A DNA stretch of 6,472 nt from Phycisphaerae bacterium (lineage in GTDB: Bacteria > Planctomycetota > Phycisphaerae > UBA1845 > PWPN01): assembly GCA_026647385.1 (NCBI GenBank), contig JAPKGY010000181.1, positions 1 through 6,472 of the forward strand, in the 5' to 3' direction. Each line of letters begins with the position of its first letter. Positions within the stretch are counted from its first letter, which is position 1. Made by a program: the position numbers and the translations under genes. The notes under the pieces are model-generated. The model ran no database searches and was not told the DNA's origin. It saw nothing but the letters and a program-made list of their open reading frames with translations. Positions 3,627-6,472 of this stretch are shown here, piece by piece.

Positions 3627-6472
3627 ATGTTCTCACACTTTTTCATCGATCGGCCGATCTTCGCCACGGTGCTCTCGATCGTCATCCTGATCGTCGGAGG
3701 CGTGGCTTTGCGATCCCTTCCGATCGCCCAGTATCCGGAGGTCGTGCCGCCGGTCATCCAGATTTCGGCCATGTATCCCGGGGCGAGCGCCAAGATCGTC
3801 GCGGACACGGTTGCAACGCCGATCGAGCAGGAAGTGAACGGCGTGGAGAACATGCTCTACATGTTCTCCAAGTCGACGAACGACGGTCAGATGTACCTGG
3901 ACGTAACGTTCGTTGTCGGCACCGACCTGAACATGGCCCAGGTGCTGACCCAGAACCGCGTGGCGATCGCCGAGGCCAAGCTGCCCGACGAAGTCAAACG
4001 TCAGGGCGTCACGACCAAGAAGAAATCGCCGGCTATTCTTCTGTGCGTCAACCTGATATCGCCCGACAGGCGTTACGATCAGCTTTACCTGAGCAACTAT
4101 GCGACCATCCAGGTCAAGGATGCCCTCGCCCGTCTGCCGGGGGTGGGGGACGTCACCTTCCTCGGGGCCCGCGACTACAGCATGCGCATCTGGCTCGATC
4201 CCGAGAAGCTGGCGTCGCGCGACATGACCGCCGGTGACGTGACGCGTGCGCTTCGGGAGCAGAACGTGCAGGTGGCTGCGGGTCGGCTTGGCCAGGCCCC
4301 GGCACCGCCCGGACGGGAATTCCAGCTCACCATCAACACGCTGGGCCGGTTGCTCGAGCCGGAGCAGTTCGACGATGTGATCGTCAAGACCGGAACGGAC
4401 GGCCAGATCACCCGCGTCCGGGACGTCGGCCGTACGGAACTCGGGGCGAAGAACTACGACGTCGACGCGTACCTGGACGGGCAGCCCTGCATCACCCTGG
4501 CGGTGTTCCAGTTGCCCGGCTCGAACGCGTTGGCGACGGCCGAGGGCGTGCGGGCACGAATGGACGAACTGGCGGAACGGTTCCCGGCCGGCCTGGAATA
4601 CCGCATCGTGTACGACACGACAGTCTTCGTGGCTGAATCCATCCACGAAGTATACAAGACGCTGTTCGAGGCGTTCGTCCTCGTCTTCATCGTCGTGCTG
4701 GTCTTCCTTCAGAGCTGGCGAGCGACGGTGATTCCGATGGTCGCGGTGCCGGTGTCCCTGATCGGCACGTTCGCCGTGATGGCGCTGCTGGGTTTTTCGC
4801 TGAACAACCTGTCGCTCTTCGGCCTGGTCCTGGCGATCGGCATCGTGGTCGATGACGCCATCGTCGTGGTCGAGAACGTCGAACGGAACATGGCCGCGGG
4901 TCTGATGCCGCGCGAGGCGGCGCGAAAAGCGATGGAAGAGGTCTCCGGGGCGCTGATCGCGATCGCGCTCGTGCTCAGCTCCGTGTTTATTCCGACGGCA
5001 TTCATCGCGGGGATCAGCGGCCAGTTCTACCGCCAGTTCGCCCTGACGATCGCCACCTCCACGCTTATCTCGGCGTTCAACTCGCTCACGCTGAGTCCGG
5101 CGTTGTGCGCGATCATTCTCAAGCCCCATGCCCGGGGGGAGCGCGGTCACGCCCATGCGGACGCCTTGCCCCGGATGGGAATTGTGGTCCTCCTCGGTCT
5201 GCTGGCGTATATGGTTCTGACGCCGTTCGCGGCCGGCCTGTTCGGCGTGGAGGTACCGGCTGGCGGTCATGGCGACGGCTCGGCGCACGAGGTCCCGCCC
5301 ATGCTCTGGGTTGCCAGGGCCGCGGCCTTCCTCGTCGGGTGCATCGCAGGCTGGCTGCTCAGCGGGTTGGTGAACCGTGCCCTCGGGCTGTTCTTCAAGG
5401 CGTTCAACTGGTGCTTCGATCGGGCGATCGGCGGCTACGGTATGGCGGTGGGTGTGCTCTTACGGGTGAGCATCATCGTTCTGATCGCTTACGGCGGACT
5501 GATGTACCTGACCGCCCGCGGCTTCGCGGCGGTTCCGGTGGGCTTCATCCCCGAGCAGGACAAGGGTTACCTGGTGGTCAACGCCCAGCTTCCGGACGGG
5601 GCCAGCCTGGAACGATCGCAGCAGGTCGCCGCCAGGCTGGTCGAGATCGTCTCCAAGACGCCCGGGGTGGCCCATACGATCTCCGTGCCCGGGTATTCCA
5701 TCCTGATGAGCACGAACATCCCCAACGTCGGCGGCATGTTCGTCATCCTCGAACCCTTCGAGAAACGCAAGGGCGATCCGAACCTGTCCAGCTTCGCCAT
5801 CGCGCGGAGGTTGCGCGGTGAGTTTCAGCATGTTCAGGAAGCCGTGGTGACCGTGTTCGGCGCGCCCCCGGTCGACGGATTGGGCAACACCGGCGGCTTC
5901 AAGATGCAACTCCAGGATCGGGCGGACGCGGGCCTGGTCGCTCTGCAGGAAAACGTGGACAACATGGTGGCGGCTGGAAACAGTCAACCCGGCCTGGTGG
6001 GACTGTTCAGCAGTTTCCGGGCGAACCAGCCGCAACTCTACGTGGATCTCGACCGCACGCAGGCCAAGTCGCTCGGCGTGTCCCTGAGCGATGCCTTCGA
6101 GACCCTGCAGACGTACCTGGGGTCGGCCTACGTCAACGACTTCACCCGGTTCGGCCGAAACTGGCAGGTCAACGTTCAGGCTGATTCCAGGTTCCGACTG
6201 GAGCCTGAGGACATCGGCCGGCTCAAAGTCCGCAATACCTCGGGCCAGATGGTGCCTTTGGGGGCATTGCTGGCGGTGCGCGACGTCAGCGGACCCGCGG
6301 TCGTCAACCACTACAACATGTATCCCTCCGCCGAAATCAACGGCGGTACAGCCCCGGGGGTGAGTTCCGGGCAGGCCTCGCGCTTCATCCGGCCGAAGAC
6401 AACCTGCCATCCCTCCTGCGCTTTCAGCTCCCGCAGTGTCTGCCCGAGGAATTGCGGCCGCGTGACGCGAAT
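3627..6472 (+). CDS. HAE1-type RND efflux permease, 3' end broken or cut
   Basis: Inner-membrane proton-driven exporter of the AcrB/MexB kind. ATG 3627 has GGAG (3615-3618) 8 nt upstream. The frame stays open to the window edge (948 codons). Visible features: the family opening MFSHFFIDRPIFA with TM1 (~10-30); a first porter/docking loop; TM2-TM4 (~345-415) with the proton-relay pair D409/D410 in GIVVDDAIVVVENV; TM5-TM6 (~435-498); TM7 (~608-633); and the second periplasmic loop starting VPVGFIPEQDKGY. Between TM6 and TM7 there is an insertion (~500-605) with two extra hydrophobic segments (517-541 and 559-582) and His-containing loops. Homology runs to APGVSSGQA (codon 6375-6377, residue 917) and then stops. 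The remaining 31 residues are Cys-, Arg- and Pro-rich, unlike any RND protein. The rest of the second loop, TM8-TM12 and the AcrB K940-equivalent lysine are missing, so as written the product cannot be a working pump. A TolC-like channel gene is not seen. Confidence 0.92.
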   Translation, partial: MFSHFFIDRPIFATVLSIVILIVGGVALRSLPIAQYPEVVPPVIQISAMYPGASAKIVADTVATPIEQEVNGVENMLYMFSKSTNDGQMYLDVTFVVGTDLNMAQVLTQNRVAIAEAKLPDEVKRQGVTTKKKSPAILLCVNLISPDRRYDQLYLSNYATIQVKDALARLPGVGDVTFLGARDYSMRIWLDPEKLASRDMTAGDVTRALREQNVQVAAGRLGQAPAPPGREFQLTINTLGRLLEPEQFDDVIVKTGTDGQITRVRDVGRTELGAKNYDVDAYLDGQPCITLAVFQLPGSNALATAEGVRARMDELAERFPAGLEYRIVYDTTVFVAESIHEVYKTLFEAFVLVFIVVLVFLQSWRATVIPMVAVPVSLIGTFAVMALLGFSLNNLSLFGLVLAIGIVVDDAIVVVENVERNMAAGLMPREAARKAMEEVSGALIAIALVLSSVFIPTAFIAGISGQFYRQFALTIATSTLISAFNSLTLSPALCAIILKPHARGERGHAHADALPRMGIVVLLGLLAYMVLTPFAAGLFGVEVPAGGHGDGSAHEVPPMLWVARAAAFLVGCIAGWLLSGLVNRALGLFFKAFNWCFDRAIGGYGMAVGVLLRVSIIVLIAYGGLMYLTARGFAAVPVGFIPEQDKGYLVVNAQLPDGASLERSQQVAARLVEIVSKTPGVAHTISVPGYSILMSTNIPNVGGMFVILEPFEKRKGDPNLSSFAIARRLRGEFQHVQEAVVTVFGAPPVDGLGNTGGFKMQLQDRADAGLVALQENVDNMVAAGNSQPGLVGLFSSFRANQPQLYVDLDRTQAKSLGVSLSDAFETLQTYLGSAYVNDFTRFGRNWQVNVQADSRFRLEPEDIGRLKVRNTSGQMVPLGALLAVRDVSGPAVVNHYNMYPSAEINGGTAPGVSSGQASRFIRPKTTCHPSCAFSSRSVCPRNCGRVTR
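6378..6472. other. Non-RND sequence after the permease homology break
   Basis: None of the three plus-strand frames continues the RND permease here, so a simple frameshift does not explain the break. The minus strand has an open frame across the whole segment with protein-like composition. It enters from the right edge (IRVTRPQFLGQTLRELK, then QEGWQVVFGRMKRE). About 80% of its codons end in G/C. This may be the inner part of an unrelated gene. The aligned plus frame (LALHPAEDNLPSLLRFQLPQ and onward) is also open, so the strand is uncertain. Confidence 0.35.
6382..6393 (+). repeat. 12-bp direct repeat, right copy
   Basis: GCTTCATCCGGC, identical to 214-225 and in the same orientation. It starts 5 nt after the last codon that still fits the RND family. 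The matching position near both ends of the efflux block is what makes it notable; identity stops at exactly 12 bp. Confidence 0.4.

Noticed and set aside
2384..3853. 489-codon minus-strand open frame opposite the adaptor and permease start
   Set aside because: It lies antisense to a clear RND adaptor with motifs and a ribosome site. The translation is Arg/His/Gly/Pro-rich without any fold signal, a typical shadow in GC-rich DNA.
3633..5288. 551-codon minus-strand open frame
   Set aside because: Antisense to the RND permease including TM2-TM6 and the D409/D410 motif. Its His/Asp/Arg-rich composition reflects complementary codons of hydrophobic residues.
5460..6410. 316-codon minus-strand open frame starting MAGCLRPDE
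   Set aside because: Almost all of it is antisense to conserved permease sequence. Only its first ~11 codons lie beyond the break, too few to support a gene. Joined in silico across the 12-bp repeat it would run in frame into the small gene at 72-227, which is curious but unproven.
1..6472. ATTCG at the left edge and its complement CGAAT at the right edge as terminal inverted repeats of a mobile element
   Set aside because: Only 5 bp match, at arbitrary window edges, and no transposase is present.

Overview
This is a GC-rich, protein-dense stretch (by eye about 63-66% GC, strong G/C bias at third codon positions). It carries most of a tripartite RND efflux operon with a linked sigma-54-dependent regulator. 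The regulator style (GAF-PAS-AAA+ with a C-terminal helix-turn-helix, no receiver), the adaptor sequence, and an extra hydrophobic hairpin in the permease all remind me of Planctomycetota or a similar Gram-negative environmental lineage, probably a metagenomic contig. That placement is from recall of family style, not from a search.

Layout. 1-~250: a left flank that does not belong to the efflux genes. It holds a plausible 51-residue minus-strand gene (72-227) and a 12-bp palindrome. ~250-1830: a plus-strand sigma-54 activator whose N-terminus is missing; homology starts inside a GAF domain. 1831-1983: the main intergenic region, with two palindromes and a -24/-12-like element. 1984-2328: a small ABM-fold (antibiotic biosynthesis monooxygenase-like) protein. 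2378-3613: periplasmic adaptor lipoprotein. 3627-~6377: HAE1-type RND permease, about 917 recognisable residues. ~6378-6472: sequence unrelated to an RND pump in any frame.

How the genes work together. Adaptor and permease are 13 nt apart and form the inner-membrane part of a drug, solvent or other amphiphile exporter. The outer-membrane channel is not in the window. The ABM protein lies 49 nt upstream of the adaptor on the same strand and is probably co-transcribed. The upstream activator is the obvious candidate to switch the cluster on through sigma-54, and a degenerate -24/-12 element just before the ABM gene fits this, though weakly.

The most notable feature is that the efflux block appears cut at both ends: the regulator lacks its 5' part and the permease loses homology abruptly. 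An identical 12-bp word, GCTTCATCCGGC, lies close to both breaks (214-225 and 6382-6393). This could be a rearrangement or insertion, or an assembly chimera; the sequence alone cannot decide. I see no RNA gene, CRISPR array, transposase or convincing terminator. The biology of the core genes is otherwise conventional.
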